From the NCBI GenBank assembly GCA_900757655.1, contig CAAEOT010000038.1:1-16281 (forward strand): a stretch of DNA of 16,281 bases, in the 5' to 3' direction. The notes under the pieces are model-generated. The model saw only the letters and a list, made by a program, of their open reading frames with translations. It searched no databases and was not told the DNA's origin. Numbering within the stretch: position 1 is the stretch's first letter; every line of letters starts with the position of its first letter. The stretch comes from an uncultured Oscillospiraceae bacterium (lineage in GTDB: Bacteria; Bacillota; Clostridia; Oscillospirales; Oscillospiraceae). The position numbers and the translations under genes are program-made. Shown here piece by piece: positions 1 through 6,257 of this stretch.

Positions 1-399
1 GGCGATAACGGCGGCGGCAACAACGGCGGCGGCAACAATGGCGGCGGTAACAACGGCGGCGGCAATAATGGCGGCGGCACCGACCCCAACAATCCGGGCG
101 GCAAAGACCCGAATGGGAATAATCCTGACGGGAATAATCCGGACGGCAACAATCCGGACGGCAACAATCCGGACGGCAATAATCCGGACGGCAACAATCC
201 GGACGGCAACAATCCGGACGGCAACAATCCGGACGGCAATAATCCGGACGGCAATAATCCGGACGGCAGCAAGTCGAACACCCCCAAGACCGGCGACACA
301 CGTCTGATCTGGCTGGTCATTGCGCTGGCAGTGATCTTCGTGGCGACCTTCGTTGCGACCTACTACAACCGCAGGAAGAGCAAGCACCACGGCGCCTGA
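1..399 (+). CDS. C-terminal part of a sortase-anchored surface protein (5' end outside the window)
   Basis: The frame is open from base 1 to a TGA at 397-399, so only the last 132 residues are present. They consist of a Gly/Asn stalk of GGGNN units, a short linker, ten NPDGN-type pentapeptides, and then a classic cell-wall sorting signal. The signal has TPKTG at 280-294 followed by Asp, a hydrophobic segment of about 20 residues (LIWLVIALAVIFVATFVATY), and a basic tail (NRRKSKHH). A sortase would cleave between T and G and attach the protein to the envelope. The motif is not canonical LPXTG. It resembles the (S/P/N)PXTG motifs used by class B sortases of Clostridia such as Clostridioides difficile, and a class B sortase gene follows directly. 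The low-complexity stalk probably spans the wall; the functional domain lies upstream and is not visible. Confidence 0.9.
   Translation, partial: GDNGGGNNGGGNNGGGNNGGGNNGGGTDPNNPGGKDPNGNNPDGNNPDGNNPDGNNPDGNNPDGNNPDGNNPDGNNPDGNNPDGNNPDGSKSNTPKTGDTRLIWLVIALAVIFVATFVATYYNRRKSKHHGA
10..81 (+). repeat. GGGNN-coding 15-bp tandem repeat
   Basis: About five tandem copies of a 15-bp unit (ggcggcggcaacaac with third-position variants) encode Gly-Gly-Gly-Asn-Asn repeats in the surface-protein stalk. The last copy is incomplete and diverges into Thr-Asp-Pro. The array may extend further upstream of the window. Confidence 0.85.
121..270 (+). repeat. NPDGN-coding 15-bp minisatellite, ten units
   Basis: Ten uninterrupted 15-bp units (aatccggacggcaac and near-identical variants) encode Asn-Pro-Asp-Gly-Asn repeats. 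Differences are almost all silent (aac/aat); the first unit uses cct/ggg codons and the last ends in Ser. Near-identity at DNA level points to recent expansion by slippage or recombination, so the copy number probably varies between strains without breaking the frame. Confidence 0.95.
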
Positions 400-418
400 T
401 CTTCACTCTCATGCAGTT

Positions 419-454
419 AAAATGGGCAGCGTCAAATGACACTGCCCATTTTCT
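419..454 (+). terminator. Hairpin between surface protein and sortase genes
   Basis: Arms 419-433 and 438-452 pair over 15 positions with a single C/A mismatch around an AAAT loop, and end in TTTTC. It lies 20 bp after the surface-protein stop and just before the sortase ribosome binding site, so it could end or reduce transcription between the two genes. The same hairpin has an A/T-rich flank on both sides and could also act as a partial read-through terminator. Confidence 0.7.
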
Positions 455-469
455 TATCAGGAGTTTTGT

Positions 470-1195
470 ATGAAAAAAACCGTTCTCATCGTGATCCGCG
501 TCGTCTGCATCGTCGGATTCTTGGCCTGCGTTGGCGTGCTCGGCTGGTACTGGCACAGTGACCGCAGCGACCGCGCTGTCGCAGAGGCGCTCGCCGCCGC
601 GCATGACGCAGCCAGTGCGGAGGCCATGGAGCAGGTGCGTGCAGTTGCCGCCGACAATGCGGATACGATCGGCTGGCTGCGGATCGACGGCACCAACATC
701 AACAACGTCGTCATGTTTGCCCCCGACACGCCGGGCAAGTACCTGCACATGGACTTCTACGGCAAGTGGTCGTACCGCGGCACGCTGTATGTCGCCGAAA
801 ACTGCGATGTGCGCACGGCGGACAACATCCTCATCTACGGGCACCACATGAAAGACGGCAGCATGTTCGGCTCCCTGATCTCCTACAAGGATGCGGCATT
901 TCGCGCTGCGCACCCGATCGTGCAGTTTGACACGCTCTATGCCTCCCATTCGTATGAGGTCGTGGCCGCGATCGAAACGGAAATCCCCGCTGAGGGCTCT
1001 GACGCCTTTCGATATTATGACTGTGTCGGCACGGACGCGCAGCAGTTTGCGCAGTATTGCGCATTCATTGAAGAAAACCGCTGCTACGACACCGGCATCA
1101 CCATCCAGCCCGGCGACCGGCTGCTGACGCTGTCCACCTGCGCCTACCACACGGCGAACGGCCGCTTTCTGGTCGTGGCGCGGCAGGTCGATTGA
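470..1195 (+). CDS. srtB: Class B sortase
   Basis: A 241-residue membrane-anchored transpeptidase that would join surface proteins to the cell envelope. Residues 5-27 form a single N-terminal membrane segment (signal anchor), leaving the catalytic domain outside. The class B signature is clear: YGHHMKDGSMF at 123-133 with catalytic His125, TLSTC at 220-224 with nucleophile Cys224, and GRFLVVAR at 231-238 with Arg232. Upstream hallmarks IGWLRIDGT (67-75) and RGTLYV (103-108) are also typical. The length matches the family. ATG 470 is preceded by AGGAG about 7 bases upstream. It follows the TPKTG-bearing protein by 70 bp, which suggests a dedicated enzyme-substrate pair; that pairing is inferred from adjacency and the motif type. 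Confidence 0.93.
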   Translation: MKKTVLIVIRVVCIVGFLACVGVLGWYWHSDRSDRAVAEALAAAHDAASAEAMEQVRAVAADNADTIGWLRIDGTNINNVVMFAPDTPGKYLHMDFYGKWSYRGTLYVAENCDVRTADNILIYGHHMKDGSMFGSLISYKDAAFRAAHPIVQFDTLYASHSYEVVAAIETEIPAEGSDAFRYYDCVGTDAQQFAQYCAFIEENRCYDTGITIQPGDRLLTLSTCAYHTANGRFLVVARQVD

Positions 1196-1211
1196 GGGAA
1201 AAACAGATACG

Positions 1212-1246
1212 AAAAACCCCGCCATCCTGATGGATGGCGGGGTTTT
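1212..1246. terminator. Bidirectional terminator between srtB and rplT
   Basis: AAAAACCCCGCCATCC at 1212-1227 pairs with the complement ending in TTTT at 1246 around a TGAT loop. The stem is perfect and GC-rich with a T-run on both strands. It serves srtB (+) and the convergent rplT end (-), both of which stop within 20 bp. Confidence 0.92.
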
Positions 1247-1257
1247 GACTTGGAAAC

Positions 1258-1614
1258 TCAGTTCAGGGCAGCCTTCGCCTGCTCGCACAGAGCAGTGAAC
1301 GCAGCGGGGTCATGGATCGCAGTCTCGGAGAGCATCTTGCGGTTCATGTCGATGCCGGCCAGCTTCAGGCCGTGCATAAAGGTGGAGTAATTCATGCCGT
1401 TGGCTTTGCAGCCGGCGCTGATACGGGTAATCCACAGCTGACGGAAGTCTCTCTTCTTCTGCTTGCGGCCGACGTAAGCGTAGCGACCGGACTTCATCAT
1501 CTGCTGGTTGGCCATCTTATAGTGACGGGACTTGTTGCCCCAGTAGCCCTTCGCGAGGCCAAGGATCTTTTTTCTATGTTTGCGCGTCATCATCGCGCCC
1601 TTAACTCTTGCCAT
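1258..1614 (-). CDS. rplT: Large ribosomal subunit protein bL20
   Basis: A 118-residue protein with the full bL20 signature: MARVKGAMMTRKHRKKILGL at the start, AKGYWGNKSRHYKMANQQ, GRKQKKRDFRQLWITRISA, then NGMNYSTFMHGLKLAGI. The length is normal. bL20 is an early assembly protein of the 50S subunit that binds 23S rRNA. In Bacillus and Escherichia coli it also represses its own operon by binding leader RNA. AGGAGG lies about 8 bases before ATG 1614. It is the last gene of infC-rpmI-rplT, 30 bp after rpmI, and is followed by the shared terminator at 1212-1246. Confidence 0.98.
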   Translation of the reverse strand: MARVKGAMMTRKHRKKILGLAKGYWGNKSRHYKMANQQMMKSGRYAYVGRKQKKRDFRQLWITRISAGCKANGMNYSTFMHGLKLAGIDMNRKMLSETAIHDPAAFTALCEQAKAALN

Positions 1615-1644
1615 TGTTGTTTCCTCCTATTGTGCGGTCAATCC

Positions 1645-1842
1645 TTATTTATAAGGAATCATTTTTCTAATGGTCGCTTCAGTAGTCGCATCCGCATAAG
1701 TGGTGGAACGCAGACGACGGCAGCGCTTGGTATCCTTCTTGGTGAGGATGTGGCTCTTGAACGCATGGGCACGCTTGACCTTGCCGTTCTTGGTGAGATT
1801 GAATCTCTTCTTCGCGCCACTGTGAGATTTCAGTTTGGGCAT
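1645..1842 (-). CDS. rpmI: Large ribosomal subunit protein bL35
   Basis: A 65-residue basic protein beginning MPKLKSHSGAKKRFNLTKNG and ending TIRKMIPYK, the usual bL35 length and composition. Start ATG 1842 is set by the conserved MPKLK N-terminus and by GGAG about 9 bases upstream. A longer in-frame reading back to 2025 runs into the infC gene and is not needed. It sits between infC (25 bp gap) and rplT (30 bp gap) in the conserved order, consistent with cotranscription and bL20-mediated feedback. Confidence 0.98.
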   Translation of the reverse strand: MPKLKSHSGAKKRFNLTKNGKVKRAHAFKSHILTKKDTKRCRRLRSTTYADATTEATIRKMIPYK

Positions 1843-1867
1843 TGTATTTTCTCCTTCCTTGGTTTGC

Positions 1868-2401
1868 TTACTTCTTATTATTGGTGTTCTGCGGCTTCGG
1901 CGACAGGAACATGGACATATTGCGTCCCTCCAGCTTGGGCTGTTTGTCGAGGTTTGCAATGTCCGCGCACTTGGCAGCAAAGTCACGCAGGAGCTGTTCA
2001 CCGATATTGGTGTGCGCCATTTCACGGCCGCGGAAGCGGATGGTCACCTTCAGGCGGTCACCGCCCTGCAGGAACTTCTGGCCGTTTTTCAGCTTGGTGT
2101 TGAAGTCATTCTCTCCGATGCCGGGTGACATGCGGATCTCCTTGACCTCGATCACATGCTGATTCTTTCTGGCTTCCTTCTCGCGCTTGGCCTGCTCGAA
2201 ACGGTACTTGCCGTAATCCATGATCTTGCAGACCGGCGGGTTGGAACCCGGAGCGATCTTCACGAGGTCGAGGTCCTTCCCCTCGGCGATCTCCAGCGCA
2301 GCGGCCGAGGACATGATGCCCAGCTGAGCGCCGTCAGCGCCGATGACGCGGACTTCCTTATCGCGGATCTCTTCATTGATCTGATAGTTTGCAGTTGCGA
2401 T
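1868..2401 (-). CDS. infC: Translation initiation factor IF-3, AUC start codon
   Basis: A 177-residue IF-3, which binds the 30S subunit and checks the start codon and initiator tRNA. The N-domain begins with the family hallmark YQINEEIRDKEVRVI; then come NPPVCKIMDYGKYRFEQAKR, the lysine-rich linker (KREKEARKNQ), and the C-domain with VKEIRMSPGIGENDF and RFRGREMAH. No ATG, GTG or TTG lies in frame at the expected place. The only well-placed codon is ATC at 2401-2399, nine bases after GGAGG (2412-2416 on the plus strand). This fits the known habit of infC to start at AUU/AUC/AUA, the basis of IF-3 autoregulation. The upstream in-frame ATG at 2560 would put the leader hairpins into protein and is rejected. 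Confidence 0.93.
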   Translation of the reverse strand: MATANYQINEEIRDKEVRVIGADGAQLGIMSSAAALEIAEGKDLDLVKIAPGSNPPVCKIMDYGKYRFEQAKREKEARKNQHVIEVKEIRMSPGIGENDFNTKLKNGQKFLQGGDRLKVTIRFRGREMAHTNIGEQLLRDFAAKCADIANLDKQPKLEGRNMSMFLSPKPQNTNNKK

Positions 2402-2583
2402 ACGAACACACCTCCATTGGTTGCATCGGGAGCGGTGGCTCCGGGAACAAAAAAGCACGGATGCAAGACACATCCGCGCGCATAAAACACACATACCTCC
2501 CGGACGGGAGCGGGTTTTATTGACCGCGGACCGCCTTTGCGGCCGGGTGAGGCTGCCCAAAGGGCGCCCACTTTGTTGTCAGC
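2402..2583 (-). promoter_or_regulatory. Structured infC-rpmI-rplT leader (L20-leader-like attenuator)
   Basis: About 180 nt lie between the predicted transcription start and the infC start codon. Read on the minus strand, the RNA contains a GCCC-TTT-GGGC hairpin, a CCGC-AAAG-GCGG hairpin, a CTCCC-GTCC-GGGAG hairpin, an intrinsic terminator, a GGAGC-CACC-GCTCC hairpin and then the infC ribosome binding site. The nonamer CGGGAGCGG (plus strand) occurs twice, at 2505-2513 and 2427-2435, on either side of the terminator. Either copy can pair with CTCCCG at 2497-2502, which gives a route to alternative folds. In Bacillus the same operon has an L20-responsive attenuator leader (Rfam L20_leader); assigning this RNA to that class is inference from position and architecture. 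Confidence 0.7.
2449..2479 (-). terminator. Attenuator hairpin in the infC leader
   Basis: On the minus strand GCGCGGATG (2479-2471) pairs with CATCCGTGC (2463-2455) with one G-U pair and a 7-nt loop, and is followed by six T. It lies about 100 nt into the transcript and about 48 nt before the infC start, so it would abort transcription before the operon unless an alternative fold forms. Confidence 0.8.
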
Positions 2584-2589
2584 TTTTAT

Positions 2590-2618
2590 ACTATAGCAGT
2601 CCCAGCGCGATCTGTCAA
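2590..2618 (-). promoter_or_regulatory. Sigma-A promoter of infC-rpmI-rplT
   Basis: The minus strand reads TTGACA (2618-2613), a 17-bp spacer and TATAGT (2595-2590). The -35 box is perfect and the -10 box differs at one position, giving a predicted start near 2583. This strength fits a ribosomal protein operon. Confidence 0.9.
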
Positions 2619-2699
2619 GGGTTTTCTGCGCCGGGCGGACAAAAATGCGGACTGAACCCCACCTCCCGGGGACATACTCCTCCACGGAGGCGAAGCCAT

Positions 2700-3092
2700 A
2701 TGAAAGTACTGGAATACGGCTGTGTATTCGCTGCCGGCGGACTGGGCTACGGCGGGCTGGAGCTGCTCTGGCGCGGCCGGACGCACTGGTCGATGCTGCT
2801 GTGCGGCGGCGTGTGCGCCGTGCTGATCTATCTGATCGCGGGGCGCGAGCGCACCGTGCTCTGGCGGCGCTGGACGCTGTGCGCGGCCGCCGTCACGACG
2901 GTGGAGTATTTCACCGGCGTGCTCGTCAACCTGCGCCTCGGCTGGAACGTCTGGAACTACGCAGACCGGCCGCTCAACGTCCTCGGGCAGATCTGCCCGC
3001 TGTATTCCCTGTTCTGGTTTGGGCTCTCCATCCCCGGCGTGTGGCTGGGGCGGACCGTGCGGCAAAAGCTCGCCGCCCGGCAGACTCAGTAA
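2700..3092 (+). CDS. Small integral membrane protein, putative CmpB-family (ABC-transporter type IV) permease
   Basis: A 130-residue hydrophobic protein with about four membrane segments (roughly 7-24, 31-47, 57-76, 96-116) separated by basic loops. The stretch VEYFTGVLVNLRLGWNVWNY followed by PLNVLGQICPLYSLFW resembles the CmpB-like putative ABC-transporter family (PF06541), where an E-Y-x-T-G helix precedes a W-x-Y and an N-x-x-G-x-I-C motif. That name is historical and no transport substrate is known. ATG 2700 follows GGAGG by nine bases; this site can pair weakly with CCTCC at 2679-2683. No clear promoter is seen. The last 7 bp overlap the convergent deoC gene, so no terminator separates the two. 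Confidence 0.75.
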   Translation: MKVLEYGCVFAAGGLGYGGLELLWRGRTHWSMLLCGGVCAVLIYLIAGRERTVLWRRWTLCAAAVTTVEYFTGVLVNLRLGWNVWNYADRPLNVLGQICPLYSLFWFGLSIPGVWLGRTVRQKLAARQTQ

Positions 3093-3844
3093 GTGGTGTC
3101 CTGCTGTTCCGGCGTTTCCGGTTGGGCAGGTGCCTCCGGCTGTGCGGATGCTTCCGGCTGCTGCGGCGCGGCTGCCGCCTCGGCGGCCTGCTGCTCCTGC
3201 GCCATGGCGATCTTCACGATGCGGCTGGTGCCGAGCCGGTCTGCGCCGAGGCGGATAAACTCCTCCGCGTCGGCCAGGCTTGCGATGCCGCCGGCGGCCT
3301 TGACCTTCACGTGCGGCGGGCAGCAGGTGCGCAGCAGGCGCACATCGTCCGCCGTGGCGCCGCCGGTGGAAAAGCCGGTGGAAGTCTTGATATAGTCGGC
3401 CCCGCTGTCGGACACGATGCGGCAGAGCATGCGCTTTTCCTCCTCGGTCAGCAGGCAGCACTCAATGATGACCTTGAGGATGCGGCCGCGGCTGACCTCG
3501 CGCACGGCGCGGATATCGGCCGCGACATCGTCCCAGCAGCCGTCCTTGACCATGGCCAGGTTGATGACCATGTCCACCTCATCGGCACCGTTGCGGATGG
3601 CCTCGGCCGCCTCGAACGCCTTGACGGCCGGTGTGTTGTACCCGTTCGGGAAGCCGATGACCGTGCAGATGCGCAGGCGGTCGCCGACATATTTCTTCGC
3701 CCCGGCGACATGGCACGGCGGGATGCACACACTAGCGCAGCCGTAACGCATGCCCTGATCGCAGAGTGCGCGGATCTCCGCCGCGGTGGCATCCACGCGC
3801 AGGAGCGTGTGGTCGCAGCGGGAAAGAATCTCTCGAAGTTCCAT
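3086..3844 (-). CDS. deoC: Deoxyribose-phosphate aldolase
   Basis: A 252-residue cytoplasmic class I aldolase that splits 2-deoxyribose-5-phosphate into glyceraldehyde-3-phosphate and acetaldehyde during deoxynucleoside catabolism. The TIM-barrel signature residues are present: Asp91 in EVDMVIN, the Schiff-base Lys153 in ADYIKTSTGFSTGGAT, and Lys182 in VKVKAAGGI. ATG 3844 has AGGA nine bases upstream; an in-frame ATG at 3871 lacks a ribosome binding site. The catalytic domain ends near residue 213. A tail of about 38 residues rich in Ala, Gln, Pro and Glu then follows, which ordinary DeoC lacks. No other nucleoside catabolism gene (deoA, deoB, deoD) is adjacent. A strong promoter lies at 3889-3917. 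Confidence 0.95.
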   Translation of the reverse strand: MELREILSRCDHTLLRVDATAAEIRALCDQGMRYGCASVCIPPCHVAGAKKYVGDRLRICTVIGFPNGYNTPAVKAFEAAEAIRNGADEVDMVINLAMVKDGCWDDVAADIRAVREVSRGRILKVIIECCLLTEEEKRMLCRIVSDSGADYIKTSTGFSTGGATADDVRLLRTCCPPHVKVKAAGGIASLADAEEFIRLGADRLGTSRIVKIAMAQEQQAAEAAAAPQQPEASAQPEAPAQPETPEQQDTTY

Positions 3845-3888
3845 AATCGTTCGTCCTTTCTGATGAGACACGAAAAATAGGTGCTCTT

Positions 3889-3917
3889 ATTATACCGCGT
3901 CCGGCCGCATTGCACAA
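3889..3917 (-). promoter_or_regulatory. Promoter of deoC
   Basis: The minus strand has TTGTGC (3917-3912), a 17-bp spacer and a perfect TATAAT (3894-3889), 45 bp upstream of the deoC start. Confidence 0.75.
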
Positions 3918-3977
3918 GACGCATATTTTCCGCCGCCGGCACATAGGCTGTGGTACTCAACAAGAGAGGTGCAGCAC

Positions 3978-4601
3978 ATGGACGAACTGGAACAAAACAA
4001 CTATGCCGAGCTCTGCGGCACGCTGGCGGCACCGCCCGTGCTGTCGCACGAAAACCGGCAGGAGCGCTTTTTCACCTTCCCGCTCGAGACGCAGCGGCTG
4101 TCCGGCACGATCGACTGCGTGAACGTCGTCGTGCGCGAGCGGCTGCTGGCCGAGATGCCGCTGGAGGAATCGGCACGGCTGTGCGTGATCGGCGATGTGC
4201 GCTCGTTCAACAACCGCCGCGGGCCGGGCGCAAAGCTGGTCATCACGGTGTTCGCGCGCGACATCTCGCTCAGCGACGAACCGTATGACCGCAACCTGAT
4301 CCTGCTCAGCGGTACGCTCTGCAAACCGCCGAACCTGCGCACGACACCGATGGGGCGCGACATCTGCGACCTGATGCTGGCCGTGAACCGGCACTACGGC
4401 CGCAGCGACTACCTGCCGTGCATCACCTGGGGCGCGCGCGCATGCGAGACCGCACTCTGGGACGTGGGCACGCGCGTGTCCCTCGAAGGGCGGCTGCAAA
4501 GCCGCAGCTACATCAAGGTGCTGGACACCGGCGCCGTCGAGCGCACGGCGTTCGAAGTGTCCGTGCTCGACATCTGCCGGCTGTCGGCGCCGGACGACTG
4601 A
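3978..4601 (+). CDS. SSB-like protein with two OB-fold domains
   Basis: A 207-residue protein that looks like two tandem OB folds. The C-terminal one (about 106-200) matches the single-strand DNA-binding protein family: NLILLSGTLCKPPNLRTTPM, then DICDLMLAVNR, DYLPCITWGARACETA, VGTRVSLEGRLQSRSY and FEVSVLDI. The N-terminal one (about 9-98) has a similar but diverged pattern (AELCGTLAAPPVL, FFTFPLETQRLSGTIDCVNV, CVIGDVRSFNNR). There is no acidic glycine-rich tail ending in DDDIPF, so it is unlikely to be the essential housekeeping SSB. ATG 3978 has AGAGAGG about 8 bases upstream. It is divergent from deoC with 133 bp between starts. A role in DNA repair, recombination or competence is possible but not shown. 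Confidence 0.8.
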   Translation: MDELEQNNYAELCGTLAAPPVLSHENRQERFFTFPLETQRLSGTIDCVNVVVRERLLAEMPLEESARLCVIGDVRSFNNRRGPGAKLVITVFARDISLSDEPYDRNLILLSGTLCKPPNLRTTPMGRDICDLMLAVNRHYGRSDYLPCITWGARACETALWDVGTRVSLEGRLQSRSYIKVLDTGAVERTAFEVSVLDICRLSAPDD

Positions 4602-4624
4602 ATGCACATACCGGCCAACAAAGC

Positions 4625-4652
4625 GCGCCCCGCAGATTTTTCTGTGGGGCGC
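4625..4652. terminator. Terminator between SSB-like gene and convergent lipoprotein gene
   Basis: GCGCCCCGCAGA at 4625-4636 pairs with TCTGTGGGGCGC at 4641-4652 around TTTT, with one G-U pair. It lies 23 bp past the plus-strand stop and 20 bp past the minus-strand stop. Neither side has a long T-run; the minus side has TTTGTT. Confidence 0.75.
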
Positions 4653-4672
4653 CGGTCATTCTATCCATTTTA

Positions 4673-5530
4673 TCATCCCGCGAGCGCGGACACGAGCACT
4701 TCGAAGGCCTGCACGCTGCCGTCCGCCGCCATGCCCTGCCCACGCAGGACATAGATCGGATAGAGCGCATAGTCGCCCTCGGCATTGAACCCGGCGTTCA
4801 TGTAATACGCCTGCTCAAACCCAGTGATCGTGCAGTCTGTGAGCCCCTGCGCGATATTCGCCGAAAATTCGTGCGCATCCAGCCGTGCCTGTACGGTCTT
4901 GGCGTCCGCCAGGCGGACGGTTTTGGTGCCGCCCTCCTTGAGCGGAGCATACTGCTGCGTCAGCGCCGTCACATTGCCGTCCCGGTCAAAGGAGACGGAG
5001 ATGTGATACTTTCCATACACCATCCGGCCGTTGACCTCGGGCGTCACATCGACCGTTTTGCTGCTCACGTTCGTCTCATAGGTTGCGCTGCTGAAGACGA
5101 TCCGGGACGTGTCGGCGAGTTCCGGTTCAAACTTTTTCAGCCGCTCGCGCACGGTCTGCTCGAGCTGCGCGTCCGTCGGGAATTCGCTCAGGTCACCCCG
5201 CGTCAGCTCCTCGGTCGGCGTGTAGTACTGGATGTAGCCGGTCTGCGCATCATACGAGAGCCGGCCCGCCGGCTGTGACTGCAGTTCGTCCGCGTCCATA
5301 TCCAGCAGCGCGGCCGCCAGTGCCATGGAATACGCCTTGTCCACATAGCTTTTGTAAACCGTATCCCTTCCCTTATCTGGGAGCGTGATCGTGTCCGGCA
5401 GCGTGAGATCCAGCGTCGGTTCCATGCCCGTGGTCGCCAGCATCAGCTTGCTCTGCGTGCCGCAGGCAGTCAATGCCAGCAGCAGCGTCAGCACCGCCAG
5501 CAGCAGGCAGAGTCGTTTTCTTCGCGTCAT
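4673..5530 (-). CDS. Putative lipoprotein of unknown function
   Basis: A 285-residue exported protein. It starts MTRRKRLCLLLAVLTLLLAL followed by TAC, a type II signal peptide with lipobox L-T-A-C and Cys23 as the lipidation site, so it should be anchored on the outer face of the membrane. The mature part is soluble and mixed alpha/beta, with a region rich in beta strands (TVDVTPEVNGRMVYGKYHIS, VSFDRDGNVTAL) and no motif I recognise. ATG 5530 has AAAGGAG nine bases upstream. It has its own promoter (5585-5613) and is followed by the terminator at 4625-4652, so it is probably monocistronic. No function is proposed. Confidence 0.88.
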   Translation of the reverse strand: MTRRKRLCLLLAVLTLLLALTACGTQSKLMLATTGMEPTLDLTLPDTITLPDKGRDTVYKSYVDKAYSMALAAALLDMDADELQSQPAGRLSYDAQTGYIQYYTPTEELTRGDLSEFPTDAQLEQTVRERLKKFEPELADTSRIVFSSATYETNVSSKTVDVTPEVNGRMVYGKYHISVSFDRDGNVTALTQQYAPLKEGGTKTVRLADAKTVQARLDAHEFSANIAQGLTDCTITGFEQAYYMNAGFNAEGDYALYPIYVLRGQGMAADGSVQAFEVLVSALAG

Positions 5531-5584
5531 GTTCGGTCGCTCCTTTCCAGATTTTCAGATGTTTTCCAACGCGCTTCCAAACTC

Positions 5585-5613
5585 AGGATACCAATTTTCC
5601 AGATATTTGTCAA
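5585..5613 (-). promoter_or_regulatory. Promoter of the lipoprotein gene
   Basis: The minus strand has a perfect TTGACA (5613-5608), a 17-bp spacer and TATCCT (5590-5585) preceded by TGG, an extended -10. It lies about 55 bp upstream of the lipoprotein start. Confidence 0.8.
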
Positions 5614-5667
5614 GTAAAAGAATTACCAAAAAAACACAGATAGTATTTCCTGAACGTTCCGCGCATG

Positions 5668-6132
5668 TCACCCATCCATGCCGCACAGTTTTCGCAGCTT
5701 GGACGCGACCTTCGGCCCCTTGTACAACCGTGTGTCCTGAAATGTCCACGTGAACACCTGTCCGTCAATCGAAGTGCCGCTGAGGATGAGCAGCATGCGT
5801 CTGTGCTTCACTTCCTTCTTTCCCAGGCCGCTGATGGCCCCGACCGCCGCACCGGTGCTGCCAAACAGTATCCCGCCAACGACCGCCCGCTTGACCGGCG
5901 ACTTGTCTTTTTCGGCAGTCCGCACTTCCGAGCGGTACACCACACCCGTGATCCGGGTGTACGGCAGGGCCACCGCCGCCGCTTTCTTCCCGACACTCTT
6001 TTCCGTCAGCTCGAGATGATTGGCATACAGCGCGATCTCCACGACATCGCCCCTGGAAAACGGCCCGATGTCGTCTGCAGCGCAGAAATAATCGCTGATA
6101 ATGCTCCCCTTTTTGCTCCTTAAGAATCCCAT
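5668..6132 (-). CDS. Hypothetical protein with glycine-zipper segment
   Basis: A 154-residue protein of unknown function. The N-terminal half is beta-rich (DVVEIALYANHLELTEKS, VALPYTRITGVVYRSEV), like the small PH/GRAM-type folds often seen in Firmicute hypothetical proteins. A glycine-zipper stretch follows (AVVGGILFGSTGAAVGAISG, about residues 82-101) that could insert in or pack against a membrane. The C-terminus returns to beta strands (RRMLLILSG, VFTWTF). ATG 6132 is chosen because GGAGG lies nine bases upstream; an in-frame ATG at 6165 lacks a site. Seven T follow the gene on the minus strand (plus 5628-5634), but the hairpin before them is weak. The fold assignment is a guess from pattern only. 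Confidence 0.75.
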   Translation of the reverse strand: MGFLRSKKGSIISDYFCAADDIGPFSRGDVVEIALYANHLELTEKSVGKKAAAVALPYTRITGVVYRSEVRTAEKDKSPVKRAVVGGILFGSTGAAVGAISGLGKKEVKHRRMLLILSGTSIDGQVFTWTFQDTRLYKGPKVASKLRKLCGMDG

Positions 6133-6216
6133 ATCCGTCCCCCTCCTGTTTCCTACGCCTTCCAATTTACATCATTTGCAAGCAAAATGCAACCACGCAG
6201 CCCCTGCCTCCGGCGC

Positions 6217-6246
6217 AAAAATGGGGAGGCGCTTTCGCGTCTCCCC
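6217..6246 (-). terminator. Terminator of the glyoxalase-family gene
   Basis: Plus-strand GGGGAGGCGC (6223-6232) pairs with GCGTCTCCCC (6237-6246) around TTTC with one G-U pair. On the minus strand the hairpin is followed by AT and then TTTT, 11 bp after the stop codon of the gene at 6258-6623. Confidence 0.85.
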
Positions 6247-6257
6247 CATGCGCAGGC

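Noticed and set aside
1..270. Regular 15-bp repeats that could suggest a CRISPR array
   Set aside because: The units are head to tail with no spacers, keep an open reading frame and encode a protein stalk before a sorting signal.
38..307. Open frame encoding repeated IRTA(T/I) residues
   Set aside because: It is a shifted reading of the NPDGN minisatellite; the frame ending in the TPKTG sorting signal is the real one.
2402..2560. N-terminal extension of infC from an ATG at 2560, or a leader peptide from the ATG next to GGGAGG near 2494
   Set aside because: The extension would translate the promoter-proximal hairpins and terminator, and its sequence is unlike IF-3. The leader-peptide ATG is only one base from the GGAGG and its frame runs into infC.
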